DNA from: Bifidobacterium aquikefiri
Lineage (GTDB): Bacteria > Actinomycetota > Actinomycetes > Actinomycetales > Bifidobacteriaceae
Direction of reading: 5' to 3'
DNA length: 64,000 bases
Assembly (NCBI RefSeq): GCF_002259795.1
Contig: NZ_MWXA01000002.1
Location: 1 to 64,000, forward strand
Shown here: positions 26,680 to 35,693 of the stretch, in pieces
Layout: each line of letters starts with the position of its first letter
How positions within the stretch are numbered: position 1 is the first letter of the stretch
The notes under the pieces: model-generated
Databases searched by the model: none
What the model was told of the DNA's origin: nothing
The model's input: only the letters and a program-made list of their open reading frames with translations
Program-made: the position numbers and the translations under genes

Positions 26680-28429
26680 TCATGTTGCCTTTCTCACCCC
26701 GCTACTTGGTGTCGTTGATGGAGCTTTCCACGCACCGTAGTCCGGCCCGTCTGATGCCGGGGGTGATACTGGTTTCTGTATGTGGACGCTGACAGGAACA
26801 GGGAAGTCCACGCCTACGAGGATTGCTTCGCCGGGAACGAGTCCCGGCAAAAGCTTCGTAGCCGATTGGTCGATTTCCGCTGCAGCCTGTTCGATCCGCT
26901 GCCGATCTCGACCATCCGCGAGTCTATGTACAATCGTCATTCCAACTTGGCTTAGTACCCCGGAGGGGAGGTCACCGGGACGCTGCGTAGCCACGCAAAC
27001 CGTGAGTCCATATTTTCGTCCCTCTTTGGCTATACCGTCGAATGCGTTCAAATGGGTACTCGCGAATTCATCGCCTACCGTGACGTCAAAGAACTGGTGC
27101 GCTTCATCCACTGCTACAACCAATGGGGACTTCTGAAACCTGTCTAGACGTGCCCAGCCGAGGAGAGTCTGGCCCAAAATGTTGACAATAATCTCTCTTA
27201 GATGATTGGCGAAAGTCAGGTTTCTGAGCGAAATTCTTAGTAGATGACTGCTTGTATCCGTCAACCATGATTCCATCTCGTCTATGGCGTTTAAAACACC
27301 ATTTGGTGGGTCAATGACATTCATGATTTCGGGAATTTGTAATAGATCGTTGATACGACTTACTAGCGATGAAACGTAGCTCAACTCATTATTGTTTGGC
27401 CCTCCGAATACACCGGTTTTCTGGCCTGGACCTGTCGGCCAGATGCACTCGCATTGGACTTGATCTGCCAACGCCCTGAAGTTGAAGGGATAGTGGGGAT
27501 CTTCGACATTTCCAATGTACTTCTGCATTGCGGTCTGGAACGCCTGGACAGAGTTGCCCGTCTTGGACAAAGCAGCCCCCTGTGCACTAGCAAACACGCG
27601 ATGCGCGGGATCAGGGGAGGTGTCATCTGCGACCGCTTGGACAAGTCTCAGAGTGCGCACTGCTTCACGTAATTTCGGAAGTTGAGAGCCGGCCGATGGA
27701 TTCAGGAAAGCATTTCGATCTGATTCGCGCATCATGTAGTGAGGTATTCCGACACACTGAACTCCTGCTGGTTCACCAGCTGTTGACCCGAACGCCAAAT
27801 GCCGGGCTCGGTCTCCAAGTGTCCGGAACTCGCCAGTGGCATCAATGAGGATCATCTTGCCTCTGAGCACGGCTACACTTTCAGCTAAATGGCCCAGTGT
27901 CCAGCTTTTGCCTGATCCAGTTGCGCCTACTACGGCGACATGGCGTCCAAACAGACGAGACAGAGGGACGTCAACCGGTACTGATTCGTCAACTGAAAGG
28001 GAACCCAGGCGGAGTGTGGGAGCCCCCGCGCTTGGGCTCGTTCCAATCACAGCCAATATGGCCTCAGAGCTTGCAGCGAATACAGCGTCGCCAACTTTTG
28101 GATATTTGGCAATACCCCGTGTGGCTTTCCCGCTGAGTTCAAGGGTGGAAAGCAATTGAATTCGTCCCTCGACGGGAACTTTTGGACCTGACTCCGAGAG
28201 TAGTTCTTCCGCTCGATTGGCTGGGGTGCCGACTCGAAGTATACGTCCAAATATGGCGATTCCTTCAACGTCGATGACCACAAACTCGCCCACCTCTCCT
28301 CGACCGAGATACTCTCCATAGAGCGCGCGGGAGTTTGTTCGCTGCGGAGAACGTAATGTCAGCAAAGGAACCCTCGATCTGATAGATGTGGCCGATGTGT
28401 CGTTCTGGGCTAAAGGGATGGGTATCCAT
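26680..28429 (-). CDS. HerA-like ATPase (DUF87) of a SIR2-HerA pair, apparent frameshift near the N-terminus
   Basis: A HerA/FtsK-type ATPase: Walker A 'VVGATGSGKSWTLGHLAE', Walker B 'SPLVVAVDEAHQFFD', sensor-like 'LTVCVATQRPGDLP', then 'MTIVHRLADGRDRQRIEQA'. The main open frame (26680-28365) begins only with a TTG lacking a good site. The true start is most likely ATG 28429, which overlaps the SIR2 stop (TAATG). From it one reads 'MDTHPFSPERHIGHIYQIEG' and then 'SFADITFSAANKLPRAL', a natural HAS-barrel beginning. That frame must shift by +1 around 28325-28345 to join 'YGEYLGRGEVGEFVVIDVEG'. So the gene carries either a real frameshift, a sequencing error, or a programmed slip. HerA hexamers act with SIR2 proteins as a phage-defence complex. 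Confidence 0.82.
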
Positions 28430-29595
28430 TAGAACTTCGCGCCCCCATCGGCTAGACGTTCGGCATATGCATCGCGTTCTTCTCGCGAAGGAACATCTGG
28501 GAGGACCTCTACCAGACGGTCAAATGTGGTTTCTAAAAGTGTGAGACGCCGGTCGCCCCTTTCAATGAGCTGTTGTATCCAGCTGAATGTAGTTGAACGT
28601 TTTGTACCACGAATTCCCGGAGATACGAACACTGCCCGTAGCCCGATATTGCTTCTGAGAGCAGCTTCTATGGGAGCGGTGAGGTGATCATCGTTGAAAC
28701 CGAAACCCACAACGATGAGTCCGACATCGGGTTGACGTAGAGCGATTTGGAAACGAGACATAAACTCTAGGTAGGGCTGCTGGTAGGACAACTGATATTT
28801 TGTCGCCGATGGGTAAATTAGAGCAGGATTTGCAGGTTTTGAAGAATCGTAAAGCTTGTGTATTTCAGTCCCTACTGAATTCCAGTCCACAGATCCATGG
28901 AGTTTTAGCAAGTGAAATACGTTCGGCTCTAAAGTGAGCGGTTCGTGCGGGCGTCGTCTAACGTAATCCAAATCGAAGGAGGCCCCATTGAAAGTCTGTC
29001 CTCCATAGCCAAACCCGTCGATTGCATTGAACCGAGACCGCTGTGCAGCCGTTTCAAATGCCAGATCATAATTCGTTGTATATATTTGGGTTCGTTGCAG
29101 CCTTGTCGAACGTCGAGCCACTTTTCTCAAAAAGAGTTCGTGAGTCACCAGGTCGGATGTCTCGTTGATGAAATTGCACTTATTCCAGACAATACTTTCT
29201 GCCTCTGAAATGAATGCCTCTAAATCAGAGTTGCTCGGCTCAAGGGAATGTCTGGATTGTGCGTCAGAAAGGACATGCTCTAGGTTCTGATTACTGATCG
29301 GAGTTGAACTGAGTTGTCCCCTCACTTTATTGAAAGAAGGTAGATTCTTGACCTCTTCCCAGAGACCCCCCATGCTCGGCGCGGGACACTTTCCGGAACT
29401 GTCTTTGATTCCGAGTGAGGTTCCGGAGCCCGCAAGCACCACCAAAGTTTCAGAGTTGCAGATAGCTGTCAGCTCACCACTAAGGGCAGAAAGCACTGCT
29501 TCTTGAATGGAACGTTCATTCTCATCCGCAGGAGTGTCATTTTCGATTTCCTGCCATCCTTTGGTGTAACCACCCAAAAGTGCTAATTTACTCAC
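28429..29595 (-). CDS. SIR2-domain protein of a SIR2-HerA defence pair
   Basis: A 388-residue protein. The NAD-binding SIR2-type glycine motif is 'ETLVVLAGSGTSLGIKD', and downstream 'IYTTNYDLAFETAA' and 'LHGSVDWNSVG' match the TTNYD and LHGS motifs of defence SIR2 domains. Further on, 'IVVGFGFNDDHLTAPIEAAL' is also typical. It starts with GTG 29595 with GGAG ten bases upstream. The adjacent herA overlaps its stop codon. SIR2-HerA pairs act against phages, and defence SIR2 domains commonly deplete NAD+; that applies here by family analogy. Confidence 0.88.
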   Translation of the reverse strand: MSKLALLGGYTKGWQEIENDTPADENERSIQEAVLSALSGELTAICNSETLVVLAGSGTSLGIKDSSGKCPAPSMGGLWEEVKNLPSFNKVRGQLSSTPISNQNLEHVLSDAQSRHSLEPSNSDLEAFISEAESIVWNKCNFINETSDLVTHELFLRKVARRSTRLQRTQIYTTNYDLAFETAAQRSRFNAIDGFGYGGQTFNGASFDLDYVRRRPHEPLTLEPNVFHLLKLHGSVDWNSVGTEIHKLYDSSKPANPALIYPSATKYQLSYQQPYLEFMSRFQIALRQPDVGLIVVGFGFNDDHLTAPIEAALRSNIGLRAVFVSPGIRGTKRSTTFSWIQQLIERGDRRLTLLETTFDRLVEVLPDVPSREERDAYAERLADGGAKF

Positions 29596-29856
29596 GGTCT
29601 TCTATCTCCTCTACGATTGGCGGTCTTCACTGCGCAAATTAGGAGATCATCTACCTATTAACACATTAAAGGCTTAATTCAATGGGATTGTTGGTTATCA
29701 ATCTGTCATTTTTCCCTGCTCATAGCACACAGTACTCTTGTGAGAACGTTGCTTGGCTCAGGGCAACGCGGCCTGTCGCACCGACGCGGTCGATGACACT
29801 GTGTAACGGGTACGTCCTTGCGTGTCTTGGAAGGCAGGCTTCAACTCTGCTTTTCG

Positions 29857-30287
29857 CTAGAATCCACGCTCCTGATGTACAACGACGGTCGGGCGGGTCG
29901 CTTCGGTCGGGGACTGTAGGTTGCCTAGGCGAAGCGTTTGTGTGAGGGCTGCTCTGCCTCGGGCGGAGTCGATCTTCTGCCTGACGTTGGTGTCTCTAAA
30001 CTTTGGCCCGAGCGGATAGTTGTCGCTAATCTGGTAGCGGTCGCGGTAGGCGGCGATGGTGCGCGCGGCTTTGAGCCATGCGGCCTGCTTTCTGGGTTCG
30101 TCGGGTTTGGGGCCGAGCCGTGCCGTCCACGGTTCACGTGCTGTGATGGCCTTGTCGAGCAGTGTGGCGGCGCGTCGTTCGATCAGGTTTTGACATTCGG
30201 TGAGTGCCTGGCGCATGTCGGGGCTCATTGGCCCGCTGGCAGTGGGGATGAGTCCGGCGATCAGGCGTGGTGGTTTGCGGGTGCGAC
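29857..30287 (-). pseudogene. C-terminal fragment of a MobF/TrwC-type conjugative relaxase
   Basis: Up to the IS3 border the frame gives 'RQALTECQNLIERRAATL', 'ITAREPWTARLGPKP', 'KQAAWLKAARTIAAYRDRY' and 'DNYPLGPKF'. This is the characteristic region near the C-terminus of actinobacterial MobF relaxase-helicases. The N-terminal part, including the catalytic relaxase and helicase domains, is missing: its 5' end stops exactly at the left end of the IS3 element (30288). It is a relic of an integrative conjugative or mobilisable element. Confidence 0.72.
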
Positions 30288-31568
30288 CGGGTTTGCTGCA
30301 ATGTTGGTTGACTTTGGGTCTGGTTGGATATGATGGTCTGACCGGGAAGGAGCCAATGATGGCAACGACGTATAGTGACGAGTTCAAGGCTGATGCGGAG
30401 GCGTTGGTCAGGAACGGCATGACGTGGGCGGCAGGTCAGGCAGGATCTGGGCATCTCGAAGTCGGCGTTGAGCAAGTGGGTGCAGGATGCCGAGCTTGCC
30501 GAGCGTGGCCTGTCGGGCACGCCTGAGGAACGTCGGGCGTTGAAACGCATCCGCGAGTTGGAGATGAAGAACGAGATCCTCCCGCAAGGCGGCGGCGTAC
30601 CTGTCGAAAGCGAACCTCGACCGCCCAAAATGATCTACCCGCTCGTCAGACGGCTGGCAGAGCGTCCCGAAGCTGGGAGACCTGCCATACCGGTCGTGCT
30701 GGCTGGGCGGGTGCTGGGCTTCTCGAAGCAGGCGTATTTCAGGCGGGCCAATCCCGTATCCATGCTGGAGCGCGAGGAAGAGGAGCTGCTCGCGATGATT
30801 CGTGTGATTCACGCGGATGACCCGTGAGTATTGGGTATCGATTGATCAGTGACGAACTGCATGCCCGGGACGTGTGCGTGTCGGAGCGTCGCGTGTGGCG
30901 CATCTGTTCGAAGTATCGGATATGCTCCACGATCCAGCGTCGCTACCGCACGGGCAAGCCTGCCAGCCAGCCCGCGTCGGATGACCTCGTGCGCCGCCAG
31001 TTCCATGCCAATGCTGCCAACGTCGTGTGGCTGACCGACATCAGACGAGCACTGGACGAGCCAGGGCAAGCTGTATCTGTGCGCGGTCAAGGACGTGTGG
31101 AGCAACCGGATCGTAGGATGGCCCGTGAACTCCAGGATGCGTGCCTCGCTGGCTGTCGACGCGCTCGAGGATGCCTGGCAGCGGCGCGGCAAGCCCCGGG
31201 ACGTGATCATGCATTCGGACAGGGGTTCACAGTTCGGCTCACGCCAGTACATTGAAGCCTGTCGAGCTACAGGAATCCATCGCTCGATGGGCCAGGCATA
31301 CACGTGCGCGGACAACGCGGCGATGGAATCATTCTTCTCCCTGCTGCAGAAGAACGTCCTCAACCAGCGTTCCCACTGGCCGGACATTACCACGCTTAAG
31401 GCTCGCTATCATCCGTTGGATCGAGGGCACGTACAACCGTCGCCGACGACAACGCTCCCTGGGCAAGCTCACCCCAGTGGAATACCAAACAATCTTCGCC
31501 AACGGCAACCAGCCAACAACATGACAACAACACAAGGAAAACAGTCAACCAACATTGCAGCAAACCCG
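30288..31568. mobile_element. Decayed IS3-family insertion sequence with intact terminal repeats
   Basis: Bounded by perfect inverted repeats: 30289-30313 and 31543-31567 share a 25-bp sequence beginning GGGTTTGCTGCAATGTTGG (one more matching base outside). Between them lies a plus-strand orfA/orfB transposase region with several frameshifts. No matching target duplication is seen outside the ends (GAC left, AAT right). The flanks come from different genes, so the element sits at a deletion or recombination junction. Confidence 0.85.
30356..31524 (+). pseudogene. IS3-family transposase OrfA/OrfB, frameshifted
   Basis: OrfA begins 'MATTYSDEFKADAEALV' and continues, after a frameshift near 30430, as 'LGISKSALSKWVQDAELAER' and 'IRELEMKNEIL'. 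OrfB pieces follow in changing frames: 'LISDELHARDVCVSERRVWR', 'NVVWLTDI', 'VIMHSDRGSQFGSRQYIEAC' and 'ADNAAMESFFSLLQKNVL'. These include the second Asp and the Glu of the DDE triad. The end 'TYNRRRRQRSLGKLTPVEY' is typical of IS3. At least three frame changes (near 30430, 30825 and in 31040-31420) go beyond the usual programmed -1 slip between orfA and orfB, so it is inactive. Confidence 0.85.
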
Positions 31569-32027
31569 AATGATCTTTGACGAGTTGACTGTTATTCCCT
31601 GTCGTTCTAGGAAACGGATATCTCGGTCTATATGCGGCCCGATCACCGACTGCGCGGCGTTGAGCAGTTCCTGGACTCGGTCGGCATAGACCGAGAAGGG
31701 AAGACGGCATGAGGCGATGTCCGGCGTGATGCCACCGCTTGTTACAGGATCCCAGGAGTATCGCAGGGTACCGTCGGGGCGCAAGGAATTGGTCAGGCAA
31801 GCCGGCCGGAATATGGCATCAACCATCAGAGGCTGCCAGGTGGTCGCGTCCCGTATTGTCAGACCAAGCAGTTCGCCGGTCTCAGGATCGGTTGAGGTGG
31901 TCAATGCTGCAAGCCACAAATGTCGCCCGCAGAGAGCATCGTCTGCCTGCATGGATCGCAAGTGGGAAGCGTCGGAAACGATGGCCCGTTCGGGCTCATC
32001 GCGAATTGATAGATCATTCATTGTCAT
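31569..32027 (-). pseudogene. Truncated DnaQ-like 3'-5' exonuclease protein
   Basis: Starts at ATG 32027 behind GGAG and reads through an exonuclease-like pattern: 'TDPETGELLGLTIRDATT', 'GITPDIASCRLPF' and 'QELLNAAQSVIGPHIDRDIR'. It is cut by the right end of the IS3 element at 31568. The DxE motif of active DnaQ enzymes is not preserved in the aligned first strand, so even before truncation it may have been inactive. It sits only 42 bases from the 3' end of tRNA-Lys, in the position where integrative elements carry their first cargo gene. Confidence 0.6.
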
Positions 32028-32069
32028 AGGGGCTCTCCATATGTCTTGTCGACATATCCCTACAGACGG

Positions 32070-32141
32070 TGCCCCCCCTCGGACTCGAACCGAGAACCCA
32101 CGACTTAAAAGGACGCTGCTCTGCCATTGAGCTAGAGGGGC
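32070..32141 (-). tRNA. tRNA-Lys (anticodon TTT)
   Basis: A 72-base cloverleaf on the minus strand. Acceptor GCCCCTC pairs with GGGGGGC (one G-T), the D arm is GCTC/GAGC, the anticodon loop is CTTTTAA, and the T arm is CTCGG-TTCGAGT-CCGAG with discriminator A. The anticodon stem has one T-T mismatch and one G-T pair. The terminal CCA is not encoded. Its 3' end faces the accessory island, the usual orientation for an integration target. Confidence 0.88.
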
Positions 32142-32233
32142 AACAGCTAATCATCATACAACGTAATGAGAAAAGTCGCCACTCGTTTGAGAAGCATGTC
32201 AATATGCTTGGATTCACAACGATTATTCAATAC

Positions 32234-32293
32234 TGTAAAGTACTTGACAAACTCACAGGAAGTTATATTGTTTTAACTGTCAGGTACTTGACA
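32234..32293. promoter_or_regulatory. Twin operators upstream of the marR gene
   Basis: Two palindrome-like sites 44 bp apart: TGTAA-AGTACT-TGACA (32234-32249) and TGTCA-GGTACT-TGACA (32278-32293, perfect arms). Both also carry the 11-bp direct repeat GTACTTGACAA containing a TTGACA -35-like box. Spacing equals about four DNA turns. They are likely sites for the MarR protein encoded just downstream. Confidence 0.65.
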
Positions 32294-32368
32294 ATTGTAT
32301 CTATGTCGCAGTCAAAACCCCCAAAAACCACTCAGATTCAACCAAACCCGACGAACAAAGGAACCAAG

Positions 32369-33109
32369 ATGAATTATCATCCCGAATCTCATACCGATAA
32401 CGGGAATACCTCCAGCCCAGGAAGCTCCACCAATCAAAAGAACGGCGAGAAATCAGAAGTCAAGCCGAAAATCCTCAATCAACTGCGCGAACTGAGCATG
32501 ATGATGATTCGCATTCGTACGCAGGTCTCTCGAATCGATGACAATAACCTTCACGAACGAACATATCGACATATGGCTGAACGTCGCATGGCTCTTCGTC
32601 AGGCACGCATGGCAGAACACGGACGCGAGCGCATGGGCATGTTTGGCGCGACCAATCCCATGGATGCATTCGGCGGAGGTGATTACGCCTTGCGAGGACA
32701 GGGACGAGTGCTGCTCACCCTTACCCTGCAGTCCACCGTCAGTCAAAGGGATCTCGCGACAATCCTGGGTCTCAGTCGCCAGGCCTTAGGCCAGTTACTC
32801 GGAAAACTCGAGGCGAAAGGCTATATTTCACGAAAGCCCTCAGATGGAGACAAGCGGGTCGCGATGGTGGAAATCACTGAGAAAGGTGTCAAGGCGGCGC
32901 ACCAATTGCATGAAACCATGCAGCATGCGGCCGATGCCTTCGACTGCCTGAATTCAGAGGAATTGGTACAATTTAGCGGATATTTGCAGCGAATCATCGA
33001 CAACATCGAGGAAAAATATCCTGAAGATGAATTCGTGGAGCGTCGTAGGATGATGAAGGAAGCGATGCGTGAATTTCGCGAGGCGAACTTCCAAGAAGGG
33101 GAAGAATGA
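32369..33109 (+). CDS. MarR-family transcriptional regulator
   Basis: A 246-residue winged-helix regulator. A hydrophilic leader of ~35 residues precedes the dimer helix. The DNA-binding region reads 'STVSQRDLATILGLSRQALG' and 'LLGKLEAKGYISRKPSDGDK', the classic MarR recognition helix and wing ('S.GDKR'). The segment 'AFGGGDYALRGQGRVLLTL' leads into it. Start at ATG 32369 with AAAGGA seven bases upstream; an upstream frame to 32069 overlaps the tRNA and is not real. It overlaps the next gene by four bases (ATGA). Autoregulation through the twin operators is likely. Confidence 0.88.
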   Translation: MNYHPESHTDNGNTSSPGSSTNQKNGEKSEVKPKILNQLRELSMMMIRIRTQVSRIDDNNLHERTYRHMAERRMALRQARMAEHGRERMGMFGATNPMDAFGGGDYALRGQGRVLLTLTLQSTVSQRDLATILGLSRQALGQLLGKLEAKGYISRKPSDGDKRVAMVEITEKGVKAAHQLHETMQHAADAFDCLNSEELVQFSGYLQRIIDNIEEKYPEDEFVERRRMMKEAMREFREANFQEGEE

Positions 33110-33864
33110 GCGCAAAACCAACGATGCACATGTTCTCATCGAGTGAATCCATAGCGATTGAGCAGCACAGTGCAACACCATCGGTAAGCCGTACCTCAAC
33201 AGGCACAGCAACTGTCGAAGGGCGTCTTACGTCCCCGGTTGCGCGAGTCCCCGAATCAACTGCTCAGGCTGGTGGCATCACGATCAAAGGCCACACCATC
33301 CGCACCTTCGCTTACACGACGGATGCAGCAGTGATCCGAAACACCAATGCCGATGCCATTCTGGCCGTCTACCCATTCACCGGGGAGCCGGTGATTACGC
33401 AAGCCCTGCTCATCGTCGCACAGCAACCACTCTTCGTAGGCGTTGGAGGTGGAACGACCACTGGAACGCGTGTCGTTGAACTTGCCATGGTCGCAGAGAT
33501 GCAAGGTGCGGCAGGCGTGGTCATTAATTCGCCTGCACCTGCGGAAACCATTGAGGCAGCAATGAATTCCGTTGACATACCAGTCATCGCAACGGTCACG
33601 GCCGACGACGAAGTCACGGAAGAGAAGATTCTTGCAGGAGCCGCGATAATCAACGTTGCAGCAGGAGCGAATACCACAGCCGTAGTGACGAACATTCGTG
33701 CCCATCACCCTGAGATTCCGATTCTCGCATCATGCGGAAGCACGGAAGACAACATTTTCAATACACTGCAAGCCGGTGCCGATGCACTTACCTGGACTCC
33801 GCCAAGCGCTCAACAGCTTCAATCGCAGATGATGGCGCGCTATCGAGGAGAAATGGCTGAATAA
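33106..33864 (+). CDS. TIM-barrel-like protein, unknown function
   Basis: A 252-residue protein. After a variable Ser/Thr-rich leader (~55 residues), alternating strands and helices resemble a phosphate-binding beta/alpha barrel: 'DAILAVYPFTGEPVITQALL', 'PLFVGVGGGTTTGTRVVELA', 'GAAGVVINSPAPAETI', 'IPVIATVTADDEVTEEKILAG', 'ILASCGSTEDNIFNTLQAGA'. No catalytic signature tells the substrate. The gene is translationally coupled to the marR gene, so the MarR ligand may be linked to its reaction (inference). Confidence 0.7.
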   Translation: MSAKPTMHMFSSSESIAIEQHSATPSVSRTSTGTATVEGRLTSPVARVPESTAQAGGITIKGHTIRTFAYTTDAAVIRNTNADAILAVYPFTGEPVITQALLIVAQQPLFVGVGGGTTTGTRVVELAMVAEMQGAAGVVINSPAPAETIEAAMNSVDIPVIATVTADDEVTEEKILAGAAIINVAAGANTTAVVTNIRAHHPEIPILASCGSTEDNIFNTLQAGADALTWTPPSAQQLQSQMMARYRGEMAE

Positions 33865-33926
33865 TCTTCGAATTATTCAGCCATCCATCATGCCCTGCTC
33901 ATGAGCATCCAGTCTCGAGCAGAGTC

Positions 33927-35693
33927 TTACTCCTGTTTCAGAAGCTCGCGCAACTGGCCGCGGTGTTCCCTCTGCTCGCGTGGATCAGGAACGGGCAAGG
34001 ATGCCAGCAGCTTGCGCGTATAGGGATTCTGGGGATTCTGCATGATCTGGCTGGCTTCGCCATGCTCGACGATACTGCCCTTGTGCATCACCATGATCCG
34101 GTCTGCCAACATATCGACAACAGCCAAATCGTGGGTGATGAACAGGCATGCAAACCCAATCTCGACCTGCAATCGCTTGAAGAGTTGCAAGACCTTCGCC
34201 TGAACCGATACATCCAACGCGGAAGTGGGTTCGTCGGCAATAATCAACGAAGGTTTCAACGCCAAGGCCCGCGCCAGCGAAGCACGCTGACGCTGTCCGC
34301 CGGAGAGCTCATGCGGGAAACGGTTCATATAGGTTCTGGGGAGCTGCACCATCTCCAAAAGGTCTCCAACATAATCACTTGCATCGGCCACCGATGAATA
34401 CTTCTTATGAACCAGCAACGGCTCTGCAACGTTCTCGGCAATAGTCATCAGTGGATTGAATGAACTGCCGGGATCCTGGAACACAAATCCAATATCGGCA
34501 CGTTTCGGCTTGAATTCACGTTCCTTGAAACCGTTCATCTCAGATCCAAGAACCTTGAGCGAACCGCCGGAAATCCTCTGCAAACCCGCTATGGCACGAC
34601 CGGTCGTTGATTTTCCCGAACCGGATTCACCTACGAGCCCCAGCACCTCTGAGCGGTGAATCGTGAAGTCCACATCCTTGACTGCCACGAAATCCGGCTG
34701 CAGAAGGTGCCCTGGATAGGTGATGGTGAGACCCTTGGCTTCGACGGCGATTGGCTGCTTGTGCCAGTCTGCCTTACGCTCGATGGCGATGCCGTCATCA
34801 TCACGCACCACCAGTTTCTGCCCAATCCGGGGAACCGCAGCCAAAAGTCGCTTCGTGTAGTCCTCTTGCGGACGGTAAAAAATCTGTTCGACATCGCCCT
34901 GCTCAACCACATGACCGCGATACATCACCACGACCTGATCTGCAATATCCGCAATCACGCCCATGTTGTGAGTGATGATCAGCACGCTGGCATCGAATTC
35001 GTCTCGCGCGAGCCGCAAGAGGTCAAGGATTTCTGCCTGTACTGTCACATCGAGCGCAGTGGTCGGTTCGTCAGCAAGAATCAGACCAGGATTCAATACC
35101 AGCGCCATGGCTATGACAATGCGCTGCTTCTGACCACCGGAGAACTGATGCGGGTAATAATCAACACGTGTCTTGGCATAGGGAATGCCAACCTTTTCAA
35201 GGATGTCGATGGTCTTGGCGCGGAGCTCTTGCCGCCCACTCATTCCGTGAGCGCGCAAACCCTCTTCAATCTGCCACCCGATCGTGTATACCGGGTTGAG
35301 GACGGAGTTGGGCTCTTGAAACACCATTGCAGCCTCTTCACCGCGCACATGCTGCAAATCTTCGGGTTTCAGCGAAAGCACGTCGAATTCCTCGCTACCA
35401 TCCCTGCGCGCCAGATAGATCGCACCAGCAGTCGTTGCCGTTTCAGGAAGCAGCTTGATGATGGAGCGTGCGGTGACAGATTTTCCGGAACCGGATTCGC
35501 CAACCACGCCGACCACCGTTTTCTTCGGAATGGAGAAGCTGATGTTGTCGATTGCCCTGATCGAGCCGGCATCCGTCATGAATGAAACGCTCAGGTTCTT
35601 GATTTGCGCCAGATTCTTGCCGGTGCTATTCAACAACGGATGTCTGCCGTCATCTGAATTCTGATTCATCTCGTGTGCGTTGGTTTCACTCAT
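33927..35693 (-). CDS. Peptide-type ABC transporter, fused double ATPase (DppD-DppF type)
   Basis: 588 residues with two complete ABC ATPase domains. Domain 1 has Walker A '[17 protein letters not shown]', signature 'QFSGGQKQRIVIAM' and Walker B 'ILADEPTTALDV'. Domain 2 has '[17 protein letters not shown]', '[14 protein letters not shown]' and 'IIADEPTSALDV'. Each carries the C-terminal oligopeptide-ABC extension that holds proline-rich joins. It energises the adjacent permeases; fusion of the two ATPases is common in actinobacteria. Its start overlaps the end of the permease gene by 8 bases. Last gene of a four-gene operon with a binding protein. Confidence 0.93.
   Translation of the reverse strand: MSETNAHEMNQNSDDGRHPLLNSTGKNLAQIKNLSVSFMTDAGSIRAIDNISFSIPKKTVVGVVGESGSGKSVTARSIIKLLPETATTAGAIYLARRDGSEEFDVLSLKPEDLQHVRGEEAAMVFQEPNSVLNPVYTIGWQIEEGLRAHGMSGRQELRAKTIDILEKVGIPYAKTRVDYYPHQFSGGQKQRIVIAMALVLNPGLILADEPTTALDVTVQAEILDLLRLARDEFDASVLIITHNMGVIADIADQVVVMYRGHVVEQGDVEQIFYRPQEDYTKRLLAAVPRIGQKLVVRDDDGIAIERKADWHKQPIAVEAKGLTITYPGHLLQPDFVAVKDVDFTIHRSEVLGLVGESGSGKSTTGRAIAGLQRISGGSLKVLGSEMNGFKEREFKPKRADIGFVFQDPGSSFNPLMTIAENVAEPLLVHKKYSSVADASDYVGDLLEMVQLPRTYMNRFPHELSGGQRQRASLARALALKPSLIIADEPTSALDVSVQAKVLQLFKRLQVEIGFACLFITHDLAVVDMLADRIMVMHKGSIVEHGEASQIMQNPQNPYTRKLLASLPVPDPREQREHRGQLRELLKQE

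Noticed and set aside
32069-32368. Upstream extension of the marR frame
   Set aside because: It runs through the tRNA-Lys gene and the operator region; a good ribosome site supports the ATG at 32369.
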